DNA of 64,000 bases. Origin: Zeus faber. Its lineage: Eukaryota; Chordata; Actinopteri; Zeiformes; Zeidae. Both the position numbers and the translations under genes were made by a program. Each line of letters begins with the position of its first letter. Position 1 is the first letter of the stretch. The notes beneath the pieces were generated by a model that had not been told where the DNA came from, searched no databases, and worked only from the letters and a program-made list of their open reading frames with translations. Location of the stretch: assembly GCA_960531495.1 (NCBI GenBank), contig OY482853.1, positions 20,056,042 through 20,120,041 on the forward strand. Reading direction: 5' to 3'. Shown piece by piece: positions 1 through 11,833 of the stretch.

Positions 1-650
1 TATAAAAATTAAGATAATATGCTCATTTTTGGTTCATTCCCTTAATTATTAAATGTTTGAATAAATAAAATGTGAATGTCGTGGCTTTTCACTTACTCTG
101 TCACAGCTCTCGTAGATGTGTCAATCCAGGTCCTGATTTATAATTCCAAAACAAGGAAAACCAGGAAAATAGGCCTTTGCAACAAAGAGCATATTTGAAT
201 GAAATGACCTCAAAAAGTAACAAACCAACGGAATCAAAGCCTCCTGGACTCGGGGGTTCCTGACATGCCCCTGGAACTCAATGACCCTTCTCATCCCAGG
301 TGGCCTATAGGGGGAACTACAACTTCAATTTCATATTATTATTTTAATCTTTTAACAAAAACTAGTGCAGGCCCCGTTCAAAATGTAAAACATTTTAATG
401 TCAAGGTTTAACAAAATGTCAATGATTTAGTCCCGTGTCCTGCCTCCCCGTTCAAAATGGCACTTGAACAAAATGTACGGACAACTTTGCAATGAAAAAT
501 AAGCACTAAATGCGAAAACATAGAGGTATTGGAACTCCAGGAGGACGAGTGGAGGTCCAGGTTTCTTCAGTCGGTGACGTAGCCGTGTTGGTGTGGGCTG
601 CACGGCGCCTCGCTCGCCTGTTCCTCTCACGCGCCCGGTCGGCTCGGCTC

Positions 651-1307
651 GCCACCAACCACCAAACATCAACCACCAACCACCCAACACCAACCACCAA
701 ACACCAAACATCAACCACCAAACAACCACCATACATCAACCACCAACCACCCAACACCAAACATCAACCACCAAACACCAACCACCCAACAACCACCAAA
801 CATCAACCACCAACCACCCAACACCAAACATCAACCACCCAACACCAAACATCAACCACCCAACAACCACCAAACATCAACCACCAACAACCACCAAACA
901 CCAAACATCAACCACCAACCACCAAACACCAACCACCAACCAACCACCCAACACCAACCACCAACCAACCACCCAACACCAACCACCAAACACCCAACAT
1001 CAACCACCAACCACCAAACATCAACCACCGACCACCAACCACCAAACATCAACCACTAACCACCCAACAATCACCAAACATCAACCACCAACAACCACCA
1101 AACACCAAACATCAACCACCAACCACCAAACACCAACCACCAACCAACCACCCAACACCAACCACCAAACACCCAACATCAACCACCAACCACCAAACAT
1201 CAACCACCGACCACCAACCACCAAACATCAACCACTTACCACCCAACAACCACCAAACACCAACCACCAAACATCAACCACCCAACACCAAACATCAACC
1301 ACCAACC
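651..1307. repeat. A/C-rich minisatellite (ACCACCAAACATCAACC-type units)
   Basis: About 657 bp of variant units built from CCAACCACC, CAAACATCAACC and CCCAACACC. The plus strand has almost no G (single G near 1029 and 1209). A higher-order duplication is visible: the block starting near 883 recurs near 1087, with one roughly 23-bp unit added in the first copy. It stays open in several frames as a Thr/Asn/His/Pro repeat, but this is a consequence of composition. Confidence 0.95.
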
Positions 1308-1915
1308 CTTCAGTTGAGGTTGTGTGTTCCTACACCCAGCATGGAGGACGTTGTGAAGCCTTGACAAAAAGCCGGAAGGGGAGGGATGTGTCCTGGGTGC
1401 AGCAGAGGGTTGAACCCGCGGTGAAGGGGGTGCCCGGAGGCGTTTGTCTCTCAGGGAAGTGAGGCGTTGTTGTTGTAGCTCCACCCAAATGCACTCAGAG
1501 ACCAACGTCACCGTAAGATACGACCGCTTCAACACCTTCAGTGGGAAATGACCCGTTACCCCACCCGCTTCCCCTCCCCAAACCCGCTTCTGTCGCTCTC
1601 CTCCGCCCGTTGCCTTTGCACCGTCCCCGGACGCCTCTTTTCCCTCTTTGTCCGCTCGCCATTTACCGCCCGCGTCACTGAATTACACATCAGCCAAACC
1701 GAGTGATCCACGCCATCAATCTCTATCCGTCATTTAAGCGACTCAGCCCCGGCCGCGCTCTGACATTCACTCGCTCCCGCTTTGCCGCCTCGCGCTAATT
1801 ACCCTTAAACATGGCATTCTAAATCAAAATTGAACGTTTTAATGTAATTAATGGCATCAAACTGAAACGTCACACCTCCACGTACGTTCGATTCATTAGC
1901 GCCCTGACAAGCGCA

Positions 1916-1949
1916 GGCGGCGGCGGCGGTGGCGGCGGCGGCAGCGGCG
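1916..1949. repeat. (GGC)n trinucleotide run
   Basis: Imperfect GGC repeat of about 11 units inside the GC-rich unique block at 1500-2070. No coding frame of interest surrounds it. Confidence 0.9.
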
Positions 1950-2789
1950 TCCCTGCGCCTCTCGGCCGGTTAATCTCCCTTAATGCCCCAAAATAAATAC
2001 AGTCGACGCCTGTGAAGTCTGGCGTCTCCGGAGGTACAAACATTACATTTCAATTATTCCGAAAAAAAAAAAAAAGGGAAGAGACAAAGTGCTTGGCCTT
2101 GAAGGTTAAACTCGGGGCCGTACTTGGGTTTGAATGATGTCGTTGGCTTTTGCCTGGAACGGACCTTTTCCAAATGAAGGTAAACGACGGGAGCGGTCGT
2201 CGTTCAATTATGTTAAGTTTGTTACGCGTTCTGTTTGGTCGTCTTTACAATCCGAGTCGTACATCAAATCAAAGTGAATTCGTTTCCGAAACGGCGCAGG
2301 GATGGCCGGCTGCTGATCAGTTCAACCTCCCTTCACGTGGAACATTAAACTGTGTGAAGCAAAATTTGCAGCAGGTGTGTGTGGAGGAGGATCCATCATC
2401 GGGATGTATTTTGTGCGCACGGAGGCAGGAGATGAACCGAACGCGTCAAACTGATTTCAGCTGCTTCGTCCTGCACCGTTTCAGCTTTTTGAAAGTGTTC
2501 GTGTTCCCAATGTGGACCAAACCAGGAGCCTGTTTGCAAGAAAATCCCCCCCGCCCCCCGAGCCCAAAGCCCCCAGCCCCCGGGATGGGCCACCAGGAGC
2601 TCATGGCCAAACACATCCCACTGTGGGAAATCTACTCAGATGTTCAGGAAATATAATTTTAAAGCAATATTTTCAAATTTGCTTCTTCCAGAACAATGAC
2701 AAATGCTGTCTTTAATTGTAGTCAATTAAAACAAAATGAACCAGATTGAGTAGAAATGCAAATTTTAACACATTTGGCCCAATATTTTA

Positions 2790-3090
2790 ATGAATAGTCA
2801 GTCGGGCCATATATCGTTAGAATAATATTTTGATGGGAGACCAGATGTTTTCAATATGAGGATTTTGGTTATTGTAATATCAAGATATAGTGACATGTTG
2901 TCTTCAAGGAGCATTATAGTAGAATAATGCAACTTATAATAATAATAATAATGCAACCCTGCTTGGCCATACAGTAATATCCACATTAATAATGATCGTT
3001 TCTCAAATACGTCCTGTAAAATGTGTTATTAAAGCACCAATAGTCAAATGATCATTATTGAGGTATTTGATATTTTACTTATGTTAGTTT
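2790..3090 (+). repeat. dispersed fish repeat, family A copy 1
   Basis: Shares ordered blocks with 53995-54235, 54260-54480 and 58570-58890: GATGGGAGACTAGA-like, GTCTTCAAGGAGCAT, TAATGATCGTTTCTC, AAAGCACC and ATCGAGGTATTTG-like. This looks like a widespread non-autonomous element in percomorph-type fish. I did not assign a family name. Confidence 0.6.
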
Positions 3091-4638
3091 CTTTGTTATA
3101 CTTTGTCAAATATATACTGCATTAAAGAACACATCAATACTTCAATACTAAGTGAGAATATCTTTGATGACATCAACACTTTGACTCGTCCTTCCACATA
3201 ACTGATCCGAGCCGATATTAAATCAATTTCCCTTCCGTGTCAGGTGTTTTCTTTTTATGTATTTATTTCTCACCACCCGCAAAATCAAAACAACAACAAC
3301 GCCAACGCTTTAGACATTGATAGCTTTTTATTAAGACAAGAACTCTTCTGATTTTTTCTTTTTTTTTTTGTAAAAATGTGTTTGTGTTTGTGAACCAATA
3401 CAAAATATGGAAGGTAAGATGAGGAATGTTTGTCTTCACGACAAAAGAACCCCAAAACAAAACAAAACAAAAAAATGTAAATTAAAATGAAATTAAAATA
3501 AAAAAATAAAATAAAACTCTTGTCTGGGCTTAAATAAAAATAATAATCGAGGAGAAACAAAAACAAAACGACCAAGCATTTTTCTTTGTCCCCCCCCCCC
3601 TTCCTGGGCAGAAAAATATGGATTGACCCAAATATTTTGAGACATGTTTACTGATCCTTCATCATAAAAACGTAATTAATGTCACAGACAAAGTTACACC
3701 TTCTCATCATCATCATCATCATCTATGGAAAAAAATTAAGGAAAAAACGAATGGATGGAGGAATGGACGGATTTATTTTTCCAATGGATACAAACTTTTA
3801 AAGAGCCAACGGATGTTCTAACATTTTTAGTTTTTTTTTTTAGTTGTTTTTTTTCGCGCTCACATTCTAGTACGGCGGAGAAACAGCTGTAAACGTACAA
3901 GCAAAGTGTTACGATGGAAGAAGTCGACACCCACTGTACAATCGTTTGATATCGTCTGCTTTTAACAAATCTAGGTTTTTCTCTCTCGTGAGCTAGGTCT
4001 ATACAAAATAATAATATCCAACGTTTTTTTACCGTAACAGTGCACCATATTAAGATTAACACATAAACATGTACAACTGAGGAAAGAAAGAAGAAACAAA
4101 ACAAAACATGTACATCTTGTTGGTTTTTTGTCACTTTTCCAGTAGCGTGTGGCAGACTACACTACAGTATATTATGTTTTTAGGGTCTTTTTTAATTTTT
4201 TTTTTTATTTTTTTTTTTTGGGGATTTGCATTCTACCTGAGATGCAAAAACACAACTATTAACACTCATGAACCTGAGAGAGTGGAAATAAAACATACCA
4301 AATATACCACGTTCCCAAAACAACAACGGAAGACAAAACAAAACAAAACAGATTAGAATGGCTCCCGGACCACCAACAAACCAACCTGCACCCTCCGCTG
4401 ACTTGACCTTCAAGAGAAATATCTCGTTTCATTTTATTTTTTGAATTTTATGCAGTTCTCTGCTGTGTGGGACTGTTTTCTCAGAAAATAAAGATAAAAA
4501 TCAATGTAATGTTTTATTTGATAATTATTTTTAGAAACCGTAATTGCCTCTGTGGTGTTATTCCAGGGGATATAAAAGCCCCAAAAATAACCAAATAAAT
4601 ATAAATTCAAGCCCCACAGTGGTGAATGCCGATTTAGC

Positions 4639-4671
4639 TGTGTGTGTGTGTGTCTGTGTGTGCGTGTGTGG
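4639..4671. repeat. (TG)n microsatellite
   Basis: Short interrupted TG run. Confidence 0.9.
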
Positions 4672-6405
4672 TGCCATGGAAGCATCAAATCAAATCAGAA
4701 ATAATTCAAATCCAAATTATTCTGGCGGATAGTAATGTGTGGTATTATTATAGACGACCCCCGAAATTAAAGTGTAGAAATAGAAAGATGTAGAGCGTGG
4801 AGGAGGAAATGACAATGAGCACGGGTTTCCAAAATCAAAGAAGGCACTTCATTAAAGTCCTTCAGTCTTTTGCTCTTGTTGTAACGGGCGATTTAAGGCG
4901 ACAATTACCCCCCCCCCCCTTTTTTTGTTTTTATTCAACCAAAAAGATAATAAACTTATCTTTTTATCATGATTATTTTACCTTTTAAAGCTGTCTCTAC
5001 ACTTCACATATTAATTTCAGAGCTGTAACTCCATTAGGGTTTCATGTTAATATTTATTATGGTCGTGTCAGGGACGTTAAGCATGCACGGAGTTCCTACA
5101 TGGTGCGATCTTCATGTGTTTTTGGGGGTCTACGGTGCTTAATAAAGGTTTCAGCGTTATAAAAATGAAACATTAAAGCTCTACACACATCTAGGGAAAC
5201 CTCTGCACATAATGACCTGTTAAGCCCTGGAAATAGGGTAACTTGTCATTACAGAGAGCACAAAGAAAAAATGTTTTTGTTTTTTTTTAATATCTAAGGA
5301 TTGTTTTGGGTGTAATTGTATATGCAAGACAGGGCGAAAAACAAAACAAACGAAAACAAATAATGAAACATTAAAGCAGTCTAATGAGCCGGCAAATTGT
5401 CCCTCGTATTAAAACTAAAATAAATGTCTTAAGCATTGCTGAAAGTAAATAGTTCAGTCACAATTGTCTTTTTTCCCCATTAAGCACGTTTGACAATCAA
5501 GTAAAATAATTAAAAAACAAGAAATGATGATCACCCAAGGTCGATTGAAATAAATGTTGCAATATATTAAATTCAACCCAAAAGATAGTTCCTTTCTCCA
5601 AAGTCTCCAAAAAGACTAAAATAATAACAAACCATAATAATATAAAACTAAAAACTAAACGGATCAATTCAGAGGAGGAGTGTGTTCATTTCAAAATTGC
5701 TGGAAGTGAAGCAGGAACATAGTGTTTGGAGTTACTTCATATCATATTTCGTATTTTCTCGACCTAAAGTCATGTCGACTGTAAGATTATGAACAGTCAT
5801 GGTGGAGAAAACAACGTCAAACTGACACAAATATAACTTAATGCATCATGAACCAGTCAGTCTACATTTCCGTAAGATTCAAAACTACTGGATCTGCTGC
5901 TCATTTTTCACATTTATTGTTCCTTCCCTTTCATAGTGACACCCAAATAAAATTGCAACGAAGAAGCACAGAGCCCATAAGAGTCTGGCTGCCACCGAAG
6001 GAGCCGCTGGCTAAAAAAATAATGTCACATTTAGTGTTTTCACCTCTTCATTTTATCCATTAAGTCAATGAAAAGAGAGATTTCATTTCCTGTGCGGGCC
6101 GACTCTCCTGCCCCTCCGTTTAGTCACAATGGATTTTATTGGTCCAACGTGTTTTCACGGACGGAAATCTGTAAAAGCCAAAGTTGCTGCCATTTCTGCC
6201 TTTCTGTATGAAAGTGCAATTGTGACGTGCGTGTTGCCAGAACTGCAATTGATGTCCACGCTTGTGTGAAAAATTTTAAATGTAAAATAAAAGGCAGCGT
6301 CGACGTTTTATCCGATCGGATTAAAAAAAAAAAAAAAAAAAAAGTTCTCATCACAGGGGGCTGTGTTCTCTGCAATGGTTTTGGTTCATGCATCGTTTTT
6401 GATAG

Positions 6406-7143
6406 TAAAGGGGACCTTTTTCAGTGTTACATTTGGGTCTCTGATGGGCCTACTATCCCACACACACTGTAAAATGAGACAACCCAGTCTGTTTGTTGTG
6501 AGCTGCCTATTTCAGCAAACATGTGATTCAACGAGCCGTTCAGATTTGCCTCCCCCTTCCTACGTCACATGGGCCCACAGTAACATTAGAACCACTCCAC
6601 CCATGGCTGGACCAGCACAAATCTTTTAAAAGAAAGAGGAATCAATACCAAATGTCCGTGACAAAACTGCAGAGGAGGGGAAGGTAAAGTACTTAAATAA
6701 AGAATTGTGCTGTGCTCTTCTTTTGCCGTTCAGCACAAGCAAGCGCTAACAGTTCACTCGCAAGGGCCGTAACGGTTACACAGTAATCCTACGATCAGAA
6801 GATCTTGGCGGCTGTAGGTGGGATTCGCACGACTAAACTAAACATTGGCAAACTGACGAATAAACAAACACACGCATAAGAGCACCGAAATAGGAGAGCG
6901 TCAAGCGTCAAGTGTCTATGCGTGCCGCCATCTTGGCCAGGTCCGACCGTTCCGGATTGGGGCATGGCGTAAAGCAACACACAGTGGAACAGCACGTCAG
7001 GAACAGTCGGGGTTATAGAGGCATGTTAGAATGGCTAGAATGCATAATCTGAGAGGTATTTTACAGCAATAACTTCAGTTAGTTTTGGGGACCTCAGAGA
7101 CCTATATTAACTTGTTGAAAAAGAGCATAATAGGTCCCCTTTA
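6406..7143. mobile_element. MITE with AAAGGGGACC terminal inverted repeats
   Basis: The left end TAAAGGGGACC (6406-6416) is matched by the inverted right end GGTCCCCTTTA (7133-7143). Further inside, GGGTCTCTGA-like and AGGTCTCTGAGG-like blocks also pair. The 738-bp interior has no transposase frame, so this is a non-autonomous DNA element. The ends resemble the AAAGGGGACCTATTATG-type elements common in fish. It lies 0.9 kb past the cadm1 stop, possibly inside the 3' UTR. Confidence 0.7.
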
Positions 7144-8061
7144 AAAATGATGCTGCTACGTTCAATCATTTATATTAATTTAAATGCTCTAAAGAAATCT
7201 GCGAGGCCAATTCGCTCATCTGGTCTATTGCCAAAAGTGCAAATAATCTGTTATGTGAGATTGCCGATAGGTCACTGCAGTCCTAAAAACCAATGTGTTT
7301 TACCGGAAAATGATTATAGTTTATAGGATTATAGTTCAATACCTATAAATACCACTGATAGACTTAGGAAAAGGGGAGCGCCGGACTTCAACACAATGGT
7401 TCATTGGTTGAAGACAATGGGTGCCAACGTCAACGTCAACAATTCTGTTCGATACAGCTCAGAAGCTCCGTACATCTCTAGGTACCAGAGGAAGAAATTG
7501 ACTATGTGACACTGGAAAGATGGCTGAATTGGGGGGAAAAGGGAAAAGTGTGTCATACTGGAAAACTGTGGAAATGCATCTACTCTGTTTAACTAGTTGT
7601 TTCTAGCAGCAGAACATGAAGAGAAAGCACCACCTTGCATCTCCTCCAAAGCAGCTGCAACAAACCATCGAGTGGACATCTGTGGGAAAAGGTCAAGATG
7701 GATGAAAGAAAACTACAAAAACCAACAAACAAACAACAAGAACTATAAAGAAATCTACCAAGGCACAAAATAGTCTGTAAAATAACCAAACTGTACAGAA
7801 TAGGCCCTGGCAGTCCAGGAAAGGTTGGAACAGGAGAAACCCACGACACTTTGAACACTTTGCACTCAAAACACTCTGCTCTGCTGCCAGCACTCCTCTT
7901 TTTTAAACTTTCATCTTCCGTTCTTCTCTCTGTGTTCTTTACGGCCCTCACCCCCTCTCTCACCCGCCTCCCTCCTCACCCAAAGTTAGACACAGATGTT
8001 CCTACGGGACCCTCTCTCTCACACGCCTGCTTGCCCACTGCCCTAATCTGGCTTCTCCATG

Positions 8062-8180
8062 TTAGATGTAGTACTCCTTCTTCTCGTCCGTGTTGTTGTG
8101 TCCGCCCTCTGCGTTGATGATGGCCGTGTCCGCGTCCGCTGCGTCGTCCGCCCCCTTGGCCTCGTGGGTAAAGTAGGTGC
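8062..8180 (-). CDS. cadm1: cadm1 terminal coding exon (exon 10): cytoplasmic tail
   Basis: Last coding exon of a synaptic/epithelial cell adhesion molecule. The minus strand reads [10 protein letters not shown], then an acidic Ala/Asp stretch, I-I-N-A-E-G-G, and ends E-K-K-E-Y-Y-I before a TAA at 8062-8064. The juxtamembrane part matches the family's protein 4.1/FERM-binding motif. The last four residues form a class II PDZ ligand, which in the family recruits MAGUK scaffolds. The acceptor AG lies just above 8180, and the exon starts in phase 1, matching the AAA-G end of exon 9. The tail distinguishes CADM1 from CADM2 and CADM3. The 3' UTR continues below 8062 but its end cannot be fixed; minus-strand AATAAA candidates occur, for example at 6135-6140, beyond an inserted MITE. 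The final residues are EYYI where mammalian CADM1 has EYFI. Confidence 0.95.
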
Positions 8181-8330
8181 CTACGCAGAACAAATCAACC
8201 CAGGAATTAGAATCCACCGACTCATAAGGTGTAAAAAACTGGTAACAACTTCCATTGGTAACAACAAACCCATTGGAATTTGGATGGGTTTGGAATTCCA
8301 TCATCATGACGAGTCCATCATCATGACTGC

Positions 8331-8450
8331 TTAAATAGGCCGGCCCATTATGGCCGTGGAAGCATGTGGCGCTGTCAAGTTGTCTGACAGAACCAGCCCT
8401 GAAAGCTATGCCTCGTTTGTCAAACCAAAGCCAAGGTTGAGAACCCCCAG
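8331..8450 (-). repeat. LTR-like fragment homologous to 28096-28185
   Basis: The reverse complement shares blocks with 28096-28185 in order: AGTTCTGTCAG-like, CAACTNGAC, then GGNCGGCCTATTTAAG. The CTATTTAAG box resembles an LTR TATA element. It sits in the 389-bp intron between the last two cadm1 exons. Confidence 0.55.
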
Positions 8451-8502
8451 TTTAGTAGGTCATCAGAGCATCTGAGCCATGAATATCAGTGTACCAAATC
8501 TC

Positions 8503-8548
<46 letters not shown>

Positions 8549-8549
8549 T
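8503..8549. repeat. (GATA)n(GACA)n microsatellite
   Basis: GATAGATA followed by about nine GACA units, starting about 20 nt past the exon 9 donor on the transcript strand. Confidence 0.9.
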
Positions 8550-8569
8550 ATTTGCATCTCCATCCTTAC

Positions 8570-8698
8570 CTTTGTGTCTGGCGAAGTATCGTCCCAGAAC
8601 GATGAGCGCGCAGAGGATGGCAAACATCACCACGGCGACCACGCCTCCAATGACGGCGTGGTCGATCTTCTGTGGCGCCCCCTCGCCCGCTCTGGAGT
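8570..8698 (-). CDS. cadm1: cadm1 exon 9: juxtamembrane and transmembrane segment
   Basis: A 129-nt, phase 1-1 exon. It encodes D-S-R-A-G-E, a short linker, then D-H-A-V-I-G-G followed by an uninterrupted hydrophobic helix rich in Val, Ala, Ile and Leu, closed by the basic stop-transfer R-Y-F-A-R-H-K. This is the single-pass type I membrane anchor of CADM proteins, and the DSRAGE and [11 protein letters not shown] motifs are CADM1 hallmarks. The acceptor has a strong polypyrimidine run followed by CAG at 8699-8701. The donor is AAAG|GTAAGG at 8570/8569. It is 389 bp from the terminal exon and 16.1 kb from the stalk exon. As in mammals, stalk exons can be skipped or added in frame because the flanking phases are equal. 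Confidence 0.96.
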
Positions 8699-9202
8699 CT
8701 GAAGAAAGCAAAAAAAAAAAAACAAGATGGAGGACACGCCATCACCGAGTGGTAAAGCTTCACACATAGACCTTCACCTGGAACGGGATGTTCCCCAGTT
8801 TGCTACATGCAGAGGAGGATCCAAAATGTGCTATCGCCCAACTGGGTCTCACCCACCCAACTAGGGAGCACCAACCCAAAATCCCAAAAAATCATCGCTA
8901 ATGTCATGTTACGTATCTTAGCTCCGGCTTTAGTGGTCACAAAAAGTTTAGATGTGATATCAAATTTTTTACTTCCTTTTGGTTTATTGTTTTAATGCCA
9001 ATTTTTGTTTATTTATTCATTAATTTTGAGGGTTTTCATTTTTTTATTTTATTATTATTATTATTATTATTGCCTTTTGATATGAGCGGCTGGAACACCG
9101 CAATTTCTCTCTGGTGACAAACAAAGTATCTATCATCTCTCTTTCTATCCCTCTCATCTCACTCTATCCCTCTCATTTCTCTCTCTATCCCTCTATCATC
9201 TT

Positions 9203-9462
9203 TGTGGCAGACAAGGGGGCGTGGTTAAGCCACAGTCTACAGTGCTGGCTTGTCCCTGCCACGGCGCGGCTGTACCGGGTCCGCCGATCAGCCTCATTAG
9301 AGCTGATTGTTTGGACCTAGCTGGGAGGGCTTACAATGTGGATGGCGTGGTGCAGGAGACCTATACCTGCGGACCAGATTGGGGGGCACACGGACATAAA
9401 CATTGATTTATGTTCACGTTTTGGCCCGCAAGCCATTTATTATTTTTAATAAAAACAACTAC
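9203..9462 (+). repeat. 5' LTR of the gypsy-like element
   Basis: Begins TGTGGCAGAC and shares blocks with the 3' LTR: TTAAGCCAC, GCTGTACCGGGTCC, CTGCGGACCAGA, AACATTGATTTATG, and a poly(A)-signal-like AATAAAAAC at its end. Beyond that point the two LTRs no longer align well, suggesting loss or replacement of the U5 part. Confidence 0.75.
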
Positions 9463-9599
9463 GGAAGTAGCGCCGGATATGAACGGCTGCGGTTGCGCTG
9501 AGCTGGAGAACTAGCGTGACTTCCCCTGACTGCCAAATGGAGCCGGTCATCACCGGTGTGAGCTCCTGTGATGACAGGGAGGACCCGCGGTGGCGGTGG

Positions 9600-9960
9600 T
9601 GCGGGGTTTCCCTCTCCTCGGCCTCCCGGGAGGACCGGATCAGTCCCTGCCCTGCCCCGCCTGCATGGGCCCGGTGCCTGGAGGTGCCGCCACAGAGAGG
9701 AGGAGGTGCCCGAGCACTGCGTGACCGATAGCTGGCCTGCCACAACCAACTGGTAGCCGGCCAGAAGACCAGCCCCGCGTCTGGCCCCAGGACCCACACG
9801 GGCTTCGCCTGTCCTGGTGGCCCAGAGGACAATATCCGGGGGTCACTGCATCCGACAGCTGACCTGCCGCCGCCAACGGGGAGCTGGCCGTAGGACCAGT
9901 GCAGCGTATACCCCAGGGACCCACTGCCGGCTTCGCCCGTCCCGGCGCCCCGGAGGACAA
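9600..9960. repeat. GC-rich degenerate 130-bp tandem units inside the LTR element
   Basis: Blocks such as GACAGCTGACCTGCC, GGAGCTGGCCG and GAGGACAATNTCC recur at about 130-bp spacing (near 9718, 9848 and the following unit). This occupies the place where a leader or gag region would be expected. Confidence 0.6.
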
Positions 9961-10441
9961 TGTCCAGGGTCCGCTGCGTCCAACCCGTGTGGGTCCTCGG
10001 GAATGTCCAGGGCTCAGTCGCACCCAGGGGTGTCCCAGGACGCCCCTTTTCTTTCCTGCTCGGTTCCCCTTACTCCAACAGGGGAGGGTGGACACCTAGC
10101 AGTGTCCTGTGGTGCCGTGGGATGTTGTCTCCCCTTCCTGTGCTGTCACCTCTCTGTCCCCTTTTAGCTCACAGGGCAGCGCTGCTGCATGCCCACAGAC
10201 AGCTACTCAAACACCTGGGCTAGGGTACTGGCACTGCAGCCCACCCGACCACATTCGGCGGGGCTGCCACATGATGGAGATTGGACATGTGGTTTGGGTC
10301 GCTGGTCTGCCGGGCCCCTCCCACAGTTGGGAAGGGACCTACAACATACTGGTAAGAGTATAAGAGGGTAGACATCATGCTTTGCCGGACTCTGACTGTT
10401 CTCAGATGATGGTGCAGCAATGCCTGGTTTGACCTGGGGCT

Positions 10442-10640
10442 TTGGTGGAGGTGTCAGGGGTTGAGATTCGGTGTGTGCATGTGGATATTTATACGTATCC
10501 GATGGTGTGGCTTGAAATTCGTTACAAGGGGAAAAGGCATAAGGTGAAGGCTGGAGTTAGTTACCGCCTGTCACACTCCCTGATTTTGGGTACGGATTGG
10601 CCAGAGTTTGACACTTTAATGAGGAGGGCTGGGGGAGTGG
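10442..10640 (+). pseudogene. gypsy-like aspartic protease fragment
   Basis: A partial frame contains Y-K-G-K-R-H-K-V-K-A followed by L-I-L-G-T-D-W-P, the C-terminal hallmark (I-L-G-x-D) of gypsy-type proteases. The catalytic D-S/T-G is not recognisable upstream. The frame stays open afterwards but loses similarity. Confidence 0.7.
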
Positions 10641-11064
10641 GCTCATGGTTGGTAGGGAGATGTTTTGTTGCATGGTGCCCGGTGAAGCTGAGGGGTCGTG
10701 AGGGGTTGCTACAGGGTTGGGAGCAGAGGGGTTTTCCGGGTCCCAGTGGTCTCCTCTACGGATTATTTTCTGCTAGAGCAGTCGCTGGATGGTACCCTAG
10801 GTGTGGCCTTTGAGCAGGTATTTAAAATTGATGGTGTATTGGTGCACTTAGGGACAGGTTTTATCGAGTGAGCTGTGACAGTCAGGAAAAGTCACCCAGT
10901 AATTGGTTCCAAAACGCTGCCAGGAAATGCTTTTCCAGGCACCATAAACCGATGGCCAGTTACCTTGGACATGATAAACACCACTGTGGTTAATGGCCCT
11001 TTGCTATTGGCCGGGCATTTGGGCAGATGTGGGTAAATATTGCGCCACGTTTCCCAAGTGCCAA

Positions 11065-11620
11065 TAAGTGACTACTCCGGCTCAGGCCCCTCCTCTTAGC
11101 CAAGGTGCCGTTCAAAAGACTCGATATGGACCTCATCGGGCTGTTAGACCGCACTGCTTGCGGGTATTGTTTTGTGTATTGCGGCCAAAAGGGTGGCGCA
11201 GCGCTGTTTCAGGTCATCTCTCGAGTTGGGATTCCAAAGGAAATCCTGACAGACCAGGACACGTCCTTTATGGCACATACACTTGGAACTTCACAAGCTG
11301 TTGAGCAGCCGCTCAGTTCAGGCCAGCGTCTACCATCCCCAGACCGACAGCCTGGTGGAGCGGTTCAATAACACTCCGAAGAACATGGTTGGTAAGTTTG
11401 TGCAAGACGATAGCCGTAACTGAGACTAATAATTGGACCCTCTGTTTGTTGCAGTGCAGGAGGTTCTCCAGGCCTCCGCAGGATTTCCTCCCTTTGAACT
11501 CCTCTTCAGCAGGAGAGCAGGGGGTGCTGGGCCTAACTAAGGAAAACTGGAAGGAAGGGCCGAGCACCAGTAAGAACGAAGTTCAGTATGTTATGGACCT
11601 GTGAGCAAATCCACACCTGC
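11065..11620 (+). pseudogene. gypsy-like integrase remnant, frameshifted
   Basis: Pieces in different frames read D-M-D-L-I-G, then G-I-P-K-E-I-L-T-D-Q-D-T-S-F-M (second catalytic Asp region of a DDE integrase). These are followed by H-P-Q-T-D-like and V-E-R-F-N sequence near 11330-11370 and by F-P-P-F-E-L-L-F near 11480. At least two frame changes and part of the core are missing, so it is non-functional. Confidence 0.8.
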
Positions 11621-11833
11621 TGGGACGCTTGTCATGGGAAAATTCGCTCCAGGCCCAGGAATGTCAGCGCCGGTTATACGGCAGGGGGGCTCAGCTCAGG
11701 TAAAAACGACCGATCCCACCACGGCTCTTTCCAGTAACCATCTCTCATCCGGCCAGACAATGTTACAATGGCAGTTTTCTGATGTCTTCTCCCCCCTGCC
11801 ATAACGCACGTACCTCATACACCACACAAGGAG

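Larger units (their letters stand above)
1..8061. other. cadm1 3' UTR and 3' flank
   Basis: Downstream of the cadm1 stop (8062) on the minus strand. The UTR boundary cannot be set from sequence alone. The first 0.9 kb (8061-7144) is free of obvious repeats, then a MITE intervenes (6406-7143). The stretch 3240-6400 is AT-rich with homopolymer runs and several minus-strand AATAAA signals. The stretch 1500-2070 is a GC-rich unique block with a TAAT-rich core. No other gene was recognised. Confidence 0.6.

Noticed and set aside
651..1307. CRISPR-like regular repeat array
   Set aside because: Units vary in length, spacers are not unique, no cas genes are present, and the host is a vertebrate.
510..1462. 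Two overlapping plus-strand open frames (284 and 289 codons) rich in Thr, Asn, His, Pro
   Set aside because: They are the A/C minisatellite read in two frames; no start context, domain or splice structure supports coding.
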